A stretch of 64,000 nt of DNA, taken from NCBI RefSeq assembly GCF_036227265.1, contig NZ_CP109446.1, positions 1,029,501 through 1,093,500 of the forward strand. Reading direction: 5' to 3'. The number at the start of each line of letters is the position of its first letter. Within the stretch, counting starts at the first letter, position 1. The position numbers and the translations under genes are program-made. A model generated the notes under the pieces. It made no database searches. It was not told the DNA's origin and saw only the letters and a program-made list of their open reading frames with translations. Positions 1-9,902 of the stretch are shown piece after piece. Origin of the DNA: Streptomyces sp. NBC_01476. GTDB taxonomy: Bacteria > Actinomycetota > Actinomycetes > Streptomycetales > Streptomycetaceae.

Positions 1-639
1 GGGTGCAGCCGCCGAAGCCCTCGGCGTCCATCTGCGCCACCATGTCCAGCACCCGGGTCTCACGCTCCGGCGCGCCCTGCGGCAGGGCGCCGAGGTGGTT
101 GATCTTCGCCGAGGTGAAGAGCATCGCCGAGCCGTTGGGGCAGGCGGCCACGCAGGCGCCGCAGCCGATGCACTCGGCGTGCTCGAAGGCCCGGTCGGCG
201 TCGGCCTTCGGCACCGCCGTGGCGTGGGCCTCCGGCGCGGCGCCGGTGGGGACGCTGACATAGCCGCCGGCCTGGATGATCCGGTCGAAGGCGGCCCGGT
301 CGACCACCAGGTCCCGGACCACCGGGAAGGCGGCGGCCCGCCAGGGCTCGACGTCGATGGTGTCGCCGTCCTTGAAGGACCGCATGTGCAGCTGGCAGCT
401 GGTGGTGCGCTCCGGGCCGTGCGCTTCGCCGTTGATGACGAGGCTGCACGCGCCGCAGATGCCCTCACGGCAGTCGTGGTCGAAGGCGACCGGCTGCTCC
501 CCCTGAAGGGTGAGGCGCTCGTTGAGCGAGTCGAGGACCTCCAGGAAGGACATGTCGGGTGACACGTCCTCGACCTGGTAGTCCGCCATCGTGCCGGGGG
601 CGTCGGCGTCGTGCTGCCGCCAGACGCGCAGGGTGAGCC

Positions 640-643
<4 letters not shown>
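1..643 (-). CDS. sdhB: Succinate dehydrogenase/fumarate reductase iron-sulfur subunit, 3' end cut by the window
   Basis: Electron-transfer subunit of membrane-bound succinate:menaquinone oxidoreductase; it passes electrons from the flavoprotein to the cytochrome b anchor. The first 214 residues are visible. The [2Fe-2S] ligands are Cys58, Cys63, Cys66 (CREGICGAC) and Cys83. A ferredoxin-type [11 protein letters not shown] motif starts at Cys158, and Cys213 lies near the window edge. The ATG at 643 overlaps the sdhA stop (ATGA), which indicates translational coupling as last gene of sdhCAB. The remaining C-terminus lies outside the window. The identification is secure. Confidence 0.95.
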
Positions 644-2589
<1,946 letters not shown>

Positions 2590-2611
2590 GGTCGTGTTTC
2601 CCTCGGCCTGC

Positions 2612-3316
2612 TCAGTTGACGATGCCGGTCATGACCCCGACGGGCACGGCGATGAAGCCGGCCGTCAGCACCACGGCGAGGACATTGGCGGTGATCTTCA
2701 GTGCCCGGTCGCGGGTGGCGCTGCCGGCGCCGATGGTCTGTGCGGCGCTCCAGAAGCCGTGCCGGACGTGCAGCCCGAGGGCGAGCATGGCGACGATGTA
2801 GATCACGTCGCCGTACCAGGTGTGGAAGGTGGCCTCGACGTTCTGGTACGGGTGGCCGGGCTCGGCGTTGCGGTTCACCGTGAGGGTGGTGAAGTCCAGG
2901 ATGTGCCAGACGATGAAGAGGGCGAGGATCACCCCGCCCCAGCGCATGGTGCGGGTGGCGTAGCTGGTGCGGGCCTTGCGGTGGACGTAGCCGACCGGGC
3001 GCGCCCTGAGGTCGCGGCGGCTGAGCTGGTACGCGCAGACGATGTGCGCGACGACCGCGACGACCAGCGCCGCGCGGACGATCCACAGCCCCCACTCGTA
3101 GTGCAGGAAGGGCTCACCGAGGGTGCGCAGCCAGTGCGCGTAGCCGTTGAAGGTGCCGGGCCCGAAGAAGATCTTCAGATTCCCGTACATGTGGACGACC
3201 AGGTAGAGCAGCATGACAAGGCCGCTCACCGCCATGATCGTCTTCTTGCCGACGGTCGAGTCCCAGACCGTCTTCGCCATCGACGGCCGACGGTCCGTCC
3301 TGGTTGCCAATGCCAT
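2612..3316 (-). CDS. sdhC: Succinate dehydrogenase cytochrome b membrane anchor
   Basis: Single-polypeptide haem b anchor (234 residues), as found in actinobacterial and Bacillus-type enzymes. It holds haem and the quinone site. About five hydrophobic segments are visible (roughly residues 28-48, 80-105, 125-150, 165-185, 205-230), with histidines in [24 protein letters not shown] and [10 protein letters not shown] as candidate haem ligands. An ATG at 3316 (MALATRT) is preferred over a GTG two codons upstream; neither has a clear Shine-Dalgarno sequence, so the message could be leaderless. It is first gene of sdhCAB and divergent from the LysR gene at 3412. Confidence 0.9.
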   Translation of the reverse strand: MALATRTDRRPSMAKTVWDSTVGKKTIMAVSGLVMLLYLVVHMYGNLKIFFGPGTFNGYAHWLRTLGEPFLHYEWGLWIVRAALVVAVVAHIVCAYQLSRRDLRARPVGYVHRKARTSYATRTMRWGGVILALFIVWHILDFTTLTVNRNAEPGHPYQNVEATFHTWYGDVIYIVAMLALGLHVRHGFWSAAQTIGAGSATRDRALKITANVLAVVLTAGFIAVPVGVMTGIVN

Positions 3317-3373
3317 GGACACGAAGCTAAGGCCGGCACTGAACAGTGGTCCAAGACATGATCAGGCTCGTCT

Positions 3374-3392
3374 CCATAGGGAGCGCCTATGG
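3374..3392. promoter_or_regulatory. LysR-type operator, CCATAGG-N5-CCTATGG
   Basis: A perfect 7-bp inverted repeat with a 5-nt centre (T-N11-A class) lies 20 bp upstream of the LysR start and 58 bp upstream of the sdhC start. It is the obvious binding site for the divergent LysR protein, giving autoregulation and control of sdhCAB. The repeat is seen directly; the regulator assignment is inference. Confidence 0.65.
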
Positions 3393-3411
3393 CAGTGGCT
3401 AGGCTGGCGGT

Positions 3412-4338
3412 ATGCAGTTCCAGCAACTGGCGTACTTCGTGGCCGTCGCCGACACCCGCCACTTCACCCGGGCCGCCGAGGCGGTGCACGTCTCGCAGCC
3501 GTCGCTCTCCCAGCAGATCCTCGCCCTGGAGCGGGAGCTGGGCGCCTCGCTCTTCAGCCGGGCGCGCGGCAACATCACCCTCACCGACGCGGGAGAGGCA
3601 CTGCTGCCGCTGGCCCGGCGGATCCTCGCCGACGCCGACACCGCCCGGCACGAGGTGCTGGAGCTGGCACAGCTGCGCCGCGGCCGGGTACGGCTCGGGG
3701 CCACGCCCAGCCTCTGCACAGGTCTGCTGCCGGACGTGCTGCGCGCCTTCCACGACCGGCATCCGGGCATCCAGCTGCTGATTGAGGAGGGCGGCTCGCA
3801 CGACCTGGTACGGGAGCTGGCCCGCGGCGCGCTCGACCTGGCGCTGGTGGTGCTGCCGCTGCCCAGCCCCTCCCCCGCGCTGACCACGGTGGAGCTCTTC
3901 CAGGAGGACCTGGTGATGGTCTCCTCCACCGACTCGCCGGCGCCGCGCTCACCGGTGCGGATCGCCGACCTCGAAGGGCAGCCGATGGTGATGTTCCGGC
4001 ACGGCTACGACCTGCGGGACCTGACACTTGGCGCCTGCCGCGCGGCCGGTTTCGAGCCGTACCTGAGTGTCGAGGGCGGGGAGATGGACGCGGTGCTGGG
4101 CTTCGTCAGGGCGGGCCTGGGCGTCGGGCTGGTCCCCACCACGGTCGCCGCCCGCACCGGCCAGGACCTGCGGGTCACCCCGCTGGCCCGCCCGGGCCTG
4201 CGCCGTACCGTCGCACTGGCCCACCGCTCGGACGTGGCGCCGCCCCGCGCCGCCCGCGTCCTGCAGGACGTCCTGCTCGCCTCCGCCCGCCGGGCGGTGA
4301 CCCGCAGCGGGCTGCGCCCGGCCGGGGCGGAGGGATGA
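3412..4338 (+). CDS. LysR-family transcriptional regulator next to sdhCAB
   Basis: 308 residues. The N-terminal winged helix-turn-helix is typical (residues 1-60; FTRAAEAVHVSQPSLSQQI). A periplasmic-binding-like effector domain spans about 90-295. The gene is divergent from sdhCAB with an inverted repeat between them, so it probably senses a metabolite and controls that operon. The ligand cannot be read from the sequence. The ATG at 3412 places the helix-turn-helix at the usual distance from the N-terminus. An 83-bp gap separates its end from the convergent cupin gene. Confidence 0.9.
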   Translation: MQFQQLAYFVAVADTRHFTRAAEAVHVSQPSLSQQILALERELGASLFSRARGNITLTDAGEALLPLARRILADADTARHEVLELAQLRRGRVRLGATPSLCTGLLPDVLRAFHDRHPGIQLLIEEGGSHDLVRELARGALDLALVVLPLPSPSPALTTVELFQEDLVMVSSTDSPAPRSPVRIADLEGQPMVMFRHGYDLRDLTLGACRAAGFEPYLSVEGGEMDAVLGFVRAGLGVGLVPTTVAARTGQDLRVTPLARPGLRRTVALAHRSDVAPPRAARVLQDVLLASARRAVTRSGLRPAGAEG

Positions 4339-4421
4339 GCGGGGCCGGAGCTTCGCGTTCCGGCCGCTGCCCGACGGCCCACGGAGACCGGCCTGCCGCG
4401 GCCGGTCCGGTGGCGCCAGGG

Positions 4422-4802
4422 TCAGTCCAGCGGGACCGGCTCGCGGGTGCGCGGGCCGCCGGCGCTGCCGGTGTTGACCGTGCCGGCCGGCTCCAGCAGC
4501 AGGATCGCGGTCTCCTCGTCGGCGCGCGGGCAGTGCTCGACGCCCTTGGGGACGACGTATATCTCGCCGGGGCCGAGGATCACGTCGCCGTCCCGGAGCT
4601 GGAGGACCAGCCGGCCGCTGATCACCAGGAACAGCTCGTCGGTCTCGTCGTGGGTGTGCCAGACGAAGTCGCCCTGGACCTTGGCGATCTTCACGTCGTA
4701 GTCGTTGATCCCGGCGATCCGGCGGGGCGCCCAGTGCTCGGCGAACTGGGCCAGTTTCGCGTCGATGTTCACCGCGGTGGCAGGCTTGGTGGTGTCGGTC
4801 AT
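4422..4802 (-). CDS. Small cupin-domain protein
   Basis: 126 residues, a single beta-barrel cupin. The first metal-binding motif is visible around WHTHDETDELFLVISG (His, His, Glu) and the second around GEIYVVPKGVEHCPRA (Gly, Pro, His). It may bind a metal and a small ligand or act as a simple dioxygenase, isomerase or sensor; the reaction is not identifiable. ATG at 4802 (MTDTTKPA) is chosen because the longer in-frame extension would run into the AraC promoter. It is divergently transcribed from the AraC regulator at 4868, which likely controls it. Confidence 0.8.
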   Translation of the reverse strand: MTDTTKPATAVNIDAKLAQFAEHWAPRRIAGINDYDVKIAKVQGDFVWHTHDETDELFLVISGRLVLQLRDGDVILGPGEIYVVPKGVEHCPRADEETAILLLEPAGTVNTGSAGGPRTREPVPLD

Positions 4803-4867
4803 GCCCCCAGCCTGCCGCATCGGGCGGGTGCGGGGCTTGTACAGAACTGACCCGAAGGGATCCCGGG

Positions 4868-5689
4868 ATGAGCGCAGCACCCCGCCCGGAGGCCGCCGAG
4901 GTGCACGCCTGGCGCCCGGCCGTCCCGGGCGTCACCGAGGTGCTCAACGCCCATTTCACCCGGCACGCCTACCCGGTGCACACCCATGACACCTGGGACC
5001 TGATGCTGCTCGACGACGGCATGGTGGACTTCGCGCTGGACCGCAAGCGGCACGACGCGACCGACGCGGGCCGGGTGGTGCTGCTGCCGCCGGGGGTCCC
5101 GCACGACGGCCGTACGGTGAACCCGCTGGGCTTCCGCAAGCGCGTCATCTATCTCAGTACGGCGGTGCTGCCGGAGCGGCTCGCCGGGACCGCGGTCGCC
5201 GGTCCGATCCTCGGCGACGAGCAGTTGCACCACCGGGTGCACCGGCTGCACGCGGCGCTGCGGCACGAGGACGACGCCCTGGAGGCGGAGTCACGGCTGG
5301 CGTTCGTCCGCGAGCGGCTGCTGGTGCACCTGGACGCGCACCGGGTGCGCGAACCGGGCCGGGAGGGCGACCGGCTGGCGGCGCGGCTGCGCGAACTGCT
5401 GGACGCGCGGATCGGCGACGGGCTGACCCTCGACGAGGCCACCGCGCTCCTGCACGCGCACCCCACCCACCTGATCCGCAGCTTCTCCCGGGCCTACGGG
5501 CTGCCCCCGCACACCTATCTGACCGGCCGGCGCATCGACCGGGCCCGCCGGCTGCTGCTCGCCGGCGAGCGGCCGGTCGACGTGGCCGCGGCGGTCGGCT
5601 TCTACGACCAGGCCCATCTGAGCCGGCACTTCACCCGGCATCTGGGCATCTCGCCGGCCCGGTACGCCAGGGGCGGGCGGCACCGCTGA
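4868..5689 (+). CDS. AraC-family transcriptional regulator with N-terminal cupin sensor
   Basis: 273 residues. The N-terminal part (about 20-110) is an AraC ligand-binding cupin (HFTRHAYPVHTHDTWDL, LLPPGVPHDG). The C-terminal part (about 170-270) holds the double helix-turn-helix, ending in VAAAVGFYDQAHLSRHFTRHLGISPARY, close to the family signature. It starts 65 bp from the divergent cupin gene, the likely target. It ends 34 bp before the convergent phospholipase gene, across a GC hairpin. The inducer is unknown. Confidence 0.88.
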   Translation: MSAAPRPEAAEVHAWRPAVPGVTEVLNAHFTRHAYPVHTHDTWDLMLLDDGMVDFALDRKRHDATDAGRVVLLPPGVPHDGRTVNPLGFRKRVIYLSTAVLPERLAGTAVAGPILGDEQLHHRVHRLHAALRHEDDALEAESRLAFVRERLLVHLDAHRVREPGREGDRLAARLRELLDARIGDGLTLDEATALLHAHPTHLIRSFSRAYGLPPHTYLTGRRIDRARRLLLAGERPVDVAAAVGFYDQAHLSRHFTRHLGISPARYARGGRHR

Positions 5690-5697
5690 ATCCGGCG

Positions 5698-5723
5698 CCG
5701 CCCGGCCGCCGGCCGCGGGGCGG
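5698..5723. terminator. GC hairpin between convergent AraC and phospholipase C genes
   Basis: CCGCCC and GGGCGG arms, with a nested CGGCC/GGCCG, occupy nearly all of the 34-bp gap. It lacks a T-tract and could serve both directions. Confidence 0.4.
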
Positions 5724-7790
5724 TCAGCGGGTGGCGATGGCGGGGTCGCTGACACCCGCCCGGCCGGTCTCCACGTGGCCGGCGAAGCGGCGGCTGAACG
5801 CCGCGTCGTGATCGCTGCGCACGGTCAGGTCGTACCAGTGCCCGCTGTGACCCAGGTCGACCGACCGCGTCACGCGCCGGCCGGCCCCCACCGTGTACGT
5901 CTCGCGGTGGCCGCCGTAGGCGTTGCCGACGGTGAACCGGAGCGTGCCCCGCCCGGAGTTGGTGAAGGTCAGCTCGACCCGGCCGGTGCGGGCGTCGTGC
6001 CGGGCGGTCACCTCGGCGCCGGTGTGCGACGCCGAGCCCTGGAAGGCCCGCAGGAAGCCGTTGGGGCCGTGCACGGTCAGGTCGTACGCGCCGTGGGCGG
6101 CGGTGACGTCCCAGCTGCCGGCGATCTTCCGGCCGGCCGCCGCGGTGTACGACCAGGGGCCGCCTGCCGCGCCGGCGGAGGTGACGTGGAAGGCGGCGCC
6201 GGCCGCGGGCCCGCCGCTGAAGGTGAGGGTGATCTGCTGCGTGGCGCCGTGCCCGTGGCCCGCGCTCACCGCGGCGTCGACGAGCGGCGCGTAGGCCAGC
6301 GGGCGGGCCGGGCGGGAGCCGCGCTCCTGCCCGGGCACGCTCTGGCGGGCGGGCGGCACCGGTACGAAGCTGTCGTGCCGGTCCTTGTCGGCGGGCTGGT
6401 ACGCGTCGGTGTCCGGCAGCCGGGCCGGGCGGTCCTGCTTGAGCCCGAAGTCGAAGGCCGAGGTGAGGTCGCCGCAGATCGCGCGGCGCCACGGCGAGAT
6501 GTTGGGCTCGCGCACCCCGAAGCGCCGCTCCATGAAGCGCAGGATCGAGGTGTGGTCGAAGGTCTCGGAGCAGACGTAGCCGCCGGTGCTCCACGGCGAG
6601 ACCACCAGCATCGGCACCCGCTGGCCAAGGCCGTACGCGCCCGCCGCATAGGTGGCGTCGCCGGCGAAGACCTCCAGGGAGGTGTCGGCGGTGGAGGCGC
6701 CGCGGCCGTCGAGGACCATCGGCGGCACCAGGTGGTCGAAGTAGCCGTCGTTCTCGTCGTAGGTGATGAACAGCGCGGTCCTGCTCCACACCTCGGGGTT
6801 GGAGGTGAGCGCGTCCAGGACCTGCGAGATGTACCAGGCGCCGTAGTTGGCGGGCCAGTTGGGGTGTTCGGAGAACGCCTCCGGGGCGGCGATCCAGGAG
6901 ATCTGCGGCAGCGTGCCGGCCTGGACGTCGGCGCGCAGCCGGTCGAAGAAGCCCTCGCCGGCCGCCGCGTCGGTGCCGGTGCGGGCCTTGTCGTAAAGGG
7001 CGTCACCGGGCTTGGCGTTGCGGTACTGGTCGAAGTAGAGCAGCGAGTTGTCGCCGTAGTTGCCGCGGTAGGCGTCCTCGATCCAGCCCCAGGAATGCTC
7101 GGCGTCCAGGCCGTCGCCGATGTCCTGGTAGATCTTCCAGGACACCTTGGCGTCCTCCAGCCGCTCCGGGTAGGTGCTCCAGGCGTAGCCGGCCTCGGAG
7201 TTGTCCAGCACCGGGCCGCGGCCCTTGCCGTCGTTGCCGGTGTACCCGGTCCACATGTAGTAGCGGTTGGGGTCGGTGCCGCCGATGAAGGAGCAGTGGT
7301 AGGCGTCGCAGACGGTGAACGCGTCGGCGAGCGCGTAGTGGAACGGGATGTCGTCCCGGGTCAGGTACGCCATGGTGCCGGCCGATTTGGCCGGGATCCA
7401 CCGGTCGTACGCACCGCCGTTGACCGCGGCGTGGCTGCCGGTCCACTCGTGGTTGAGGCCCTCGATGAACTTCAGGCCCAGGTCGTCCACGTCCGGCCGG
7501 TACGGCAGCACCTCACCGGTCCCGTCGCTCTGGTGCCACACCGGCTTGCCGCTGGGCAGCCGCACCGGGCGCGGGTCGCCGAAGCCGCGCACGCCGCGCA
7601 TCGAACCGAAGTAGTGGTCGAAGGAGCGGTTCTCCTGCATCAGGACGACGATGTGCTCGACGTCCTTGAGCGTGCCGGTGCGCCGGGCGGCCGGGATGGC
7701 CGCGGCCCGGGTGATGCTGCCGGACAGAGCGGTGAGGCCGGCGGTGGCGCCGGCGATCTGCAGGAAGCGCCGCCGGTTGAGTTCGGACAT
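5724..7790 (-). CDS. Tat-secreted phosphocholine-type phospholipase C
   Basis: 688 residues. It hydrolyses phospholipid to diacylglycerol and phosphorylated head group outside the cell. The N-terminus has a twin-arginine signal (NRRRFLQIAG, residues 5-14, then a hydrophobic stretch to about 30). The phosphoesterase domain carries ENRSFDHYFGSM and YDENDGYFDH, hallmarks of the acid-phosphatase/PLC superfamily. Two roughly 80-residue C-terminal beta domains follow, as in this PLC family. ATG at 7790 is chosen because it puts the Tat motif at the N-terminus. It is divergent from a Tat-secreted phosphoesterase, which suggests stepwise phosphate release from phospholipids. No convincing PHO box was found. 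Confidence 0.9.
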   Translation of the reverse strand: MSELNRRRFLQIAGATAGLTALSGSITRAAAIPAARRTGTLKDVEHIVVLMQENRSFDHYFGSMRGVRGFGDPRPVRLPSGKPVWHQSDGTGEVLPYRPDVDDLGLKFIEGLNHEWTGSHAAVNGGAYDRWIPAKSAGTMAYLTRDDIPFHYALADAFTVCDAYHCSFIGGTDPNRYYMWTGYTGNDGKGRGPVLDNSEAGYAWSTYPERLEDAKVSWKIYQDIGDGLDAEHSWGWIEDAYRGNYGDNSLLYFDQYRNAKPGDALYDKARTGTDAAAGEGFFDRLRADVQAGTLPQISWIAAPEAFSEHPNWPANYGAWYISQVLDALTSNPEVWSRTALFITYDENDGYFDHLVPPMVLDGRGASTADTSLEVFAGDATYAAGAYGLGQRVPMLVVSPWSTGGYVCSETFDHTSILRFMERRFGVREPNISPWRRAICGDLTSAFDFGLKQDRPARLPDTDAYQPADKDRHDSFVPVPPARQSVPGQERGSRPARPLAYAPLVDAAVSAGHGHGATQQITLTFSGGPAAGAAFHVTSAGAAGGPWSYTAAAGRKIAGSWDVTAAHGAYDLTVHGPNGFLRAFQGSASHTGAEVTARHDARTGRVELTFTNSGRGTLRFTVGNAYGGHRETYTVGAGRRVTRSVDLGHSGHWYDLTVRSDHDAAFSRRFAGHVETGRAGVSDPAIATR

Positions 7791-8122
7791 GACTGACCTG
7801 GCCTCTTCGCGAGTGGGGTGAGCGGGTGGAGTGAGAGGGGTGCCCCCAGAGGAGCGACAACAGGCGACGGGCCGGTGTCGCGGATGTGACAGCGGGCGGT
7901 ACGCGTCGGGAACAGGGCGGCCGGACACGGCGTGTCGCGTCCGGTGGTTCCCATGGGACCAGAGGGTAGCGAGGGTCGGGACGTAAAGGGACTTGCCCGC
8001 TTTTGCGATCGGTCCGTCACATCGCGTTCCGACGGCATCCGGCAAGGCCGCGTTCAACTGGCTGTCGCCGGGGAGCGGGACTCTTCACGGGATTTCAGCC
8101 GCCCATGCGCCAAGGAGCAACG
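7791..8122. other. Divergent intergenic region between phospholipase C and metallophosphoesterase
   Basis: 332 bp with promoters for both genes. The + side ends in a good ribosome site (AAGGAG, 8111-8116) before ATG 8123. A purine-rich GTGAG/GGGTG run at about 7815-7840 lies close to the phospholipase start. I looked for tandem GTTCACC-type PHO boxes and saw only weak resemblance. No small gene is supported. Confidence 0.6.
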
Positions 8123-9721
8123 ATGGCCGCACAGTTGGACACGCCGGAGCCCTCCGGGGACCGCCTCAGCCGCCGTACCGCCGTCGGCCTGCTGGGCACC
8201 GCGGGAGTGGGCGCGGTGGCCGCACCGCTGCTGACCGCGGGCCCGGCCGCCGCCGCGCCGGCCGGCGCGCCCGCCTTCCACCCCACTCCGGACTCCGGTG
8301 GCGCCTCGCCGGTGCAGGGCCTGCACCTCACTTTCGGCAAGGACCCCAGCACCCAGATGGTGGTCTCCTGGCTGACCGACGGCCCGGTCAAGCGGCCCCG
8401 GGTGCTCTACGGCACCATCGAGCACGGCCTCGGCTCCGGCGCCAACGCGAAGACCCGCACGTACACCGACGGCACGTCGGGCCGGAAGGTCTACGTCCAC
8501 CACGCGCTGATCAGCAAGCTGCGGCCGGGCACCGACTACCTGTACCTGGTCTCGCACGACGGCGCCACCCCGGACAGCGGCACCTTCAAGACCGCGCCGC
8601 GCGGCCGGCAGCCGCTGACCTTCACCAGCTTCGGCGACCAGTCGGCCCCGCAGGTGACCTGGGCGACCGACGGCACGGTGACGCTGGACGCCAACTCCAC
8701 CCCGGCCACGAAGGACATCGTGACCGGCGTCGAGCAGGTCGCGCCGCTCTTCCACCTGCTCAACGGCGACCTCTGCTACGCCAACCTGGACATCGACCGG
8801 GTCCGCACCTGGAACAACTTCTTTACCAACAACACCCGTTCGGCCCGCTTCCGGCCGTGGATGCCGGCCGCCGGCAACCACGAGATCGAGAGCGGCAACG
8901 GCCCGATCGGCCTGGGCGCCTACCAGACGTACTTCGAGCTGCCGTCGACCGAGACCGACGACGAACTGGCCGGACTCTGGTACGCGTTCACCGCCGGTTC
9001 GGTCCGGGTGATCGTGCTGCAGAACGACGACAACGCCCTGCAGGACGGCGGCGACCTCTACGTCAGCGGCTACTCCGGCGGCCGTCAACTGGCCTTCCTG
9101 GAGCGGGAGCTGAAGGCGGCCCGCAAGGACCGCGACATCGACTGGGTCGTCGTCGCCATGCACCAGGTGATGATCAGCTCCTCCGACGCCAACGGCGCGG
9201 ACCTGGGCCTGCGGGCCAAGTACGGCCCGCTCTTCGACCGTTACAGCGTCGACCTGGTGGTCTGCGGTCACGAGCACAACTACGAGCGGTCGCTCTCGGT
9301 CCGCGGGGTGGTCAGCGGCAGCGAGACGCTGACCCCGAACCCGACCTCCACCCGCACCGACGACATCGACACGGGCCTGGGCACGGTGCACATGGTGCTC
9401 GGCGGCGGTGGTGTCTCCGGCACCACCAACCAGTCCTTCTTCAAGGACGGCACCGCCAAGGTGCTCACCGCGGTCTCCGACACCCGTCCGGAGGGCGGCA
9501 AGCGCGCGGCGACGTATGTCAAGGAGGAGGCGGTGTGGGTCGGCGTGCGCGACATCGAGCACCCCTACGGCTTCGCGGCCTTCACCGTCGACCCGGGCCG
9601 GTTCGCCGGTGACACCACCCGGCTGCACGTCACGTACTACAACGTGAACAAGCCGAACGGCGAGCTGTCGGTCTTCGAGAAGTTCACGCTGCACCGCAAG
9701 CGGTCCGACGGCCACCGCTGA
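8123..9721 (+). CDS. Tat-secreted purple-acid-phosphatase-like metallophosphoesterase
   Basis: 532 residues. The N-terminus has a Tat signal (SRRTAVGLLG, Arg17-Arg18) and an Ala-rich stretch to about 50. An Fn3-like N-terminal domain (about 60-165) precedes the calcineurin-type catalytic domain. All metal motifs are present in order: TSFGDQ, NGDLCY, GNHE, VVAMHQV and GHEHNYER. It probably releases inorganic phosphate from esters outside the cell, possibly from the product of the divergent phospholipase C. ATG 8123 follows AAGGAG; upstream in-frame ATGs would bury the signal peptide. Confidence 0.9.
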   Translation: MAAQLDTPEPSGDRLSRRTAVGLLGTAGVGAVAAPLLTAGPAAAAPAGAPAFHPTPDSGGASPVQGLHLTFGKDPSTQMVVSWLTDGPVKRPRVLYGTIEHGLGSGANAKTRTYTDGTSGRKVYVHHALISKLRPGTDYLYLVSHDGATPDSGTFKTAPRGRQPLTFTSFGDQSAPQVTWATDGTVTLDANSTPATKDIVTGVEQVAPLFHLLNGDLCYANLDIDRVRTWNNFFTNNTRSARFRPWMPAAGNHEIESGNGPIGLGAYQTYFELPSTETDDELAGLWYAFTAGSVRVIVLQNDDNALQDGGDLYVSGYSGGRQLAFLERELKAARKDRDIDWVVVAMHQVMISSSDANGADLGLRAKYGPLFDRYSVDLVVCGHEHNYERSLSVRGVVSGSETLTPNPTSTRTDDIDTGLGTVHMVLGGGGVSGTTNQSFFKDGTAKVLTAVSDTRPEGGKRAATYVKEEAVWVGVRDIEHPYGFAAFTVDPGRFAGDTTRLHVTYYNVNKPNGELSVFEKFTLHRKRSDGHR

Positions 9722-9902
9722 TCTCCCGCGGGGCGCTCAGAGCGCGAGGTCGCGGGCGGTACCGGCGAAAGTCGCCGCTGCCGCCCGCGGCCCCGGACAC
9801 CGGCCGACATCAAGACCACTGCATACCACTGCAGACCAACAGCGCCGCCACCTTGTACGCTGTCCCCCTGTTCGTTCGGGACGAAAGGGCGGTGGACCGG
9901 CA

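Noticed and set aside
7791..8122. PHO boxes for PhoP
   Set aside because: Only weak GCTCACC-like similarity, no good 11-bp direct repeat.
8054..9715. Long minus-strand open frame opposite the phosphoesterase
   Set aside because: Shadow frame; low-complexity translation and no ribosome site.
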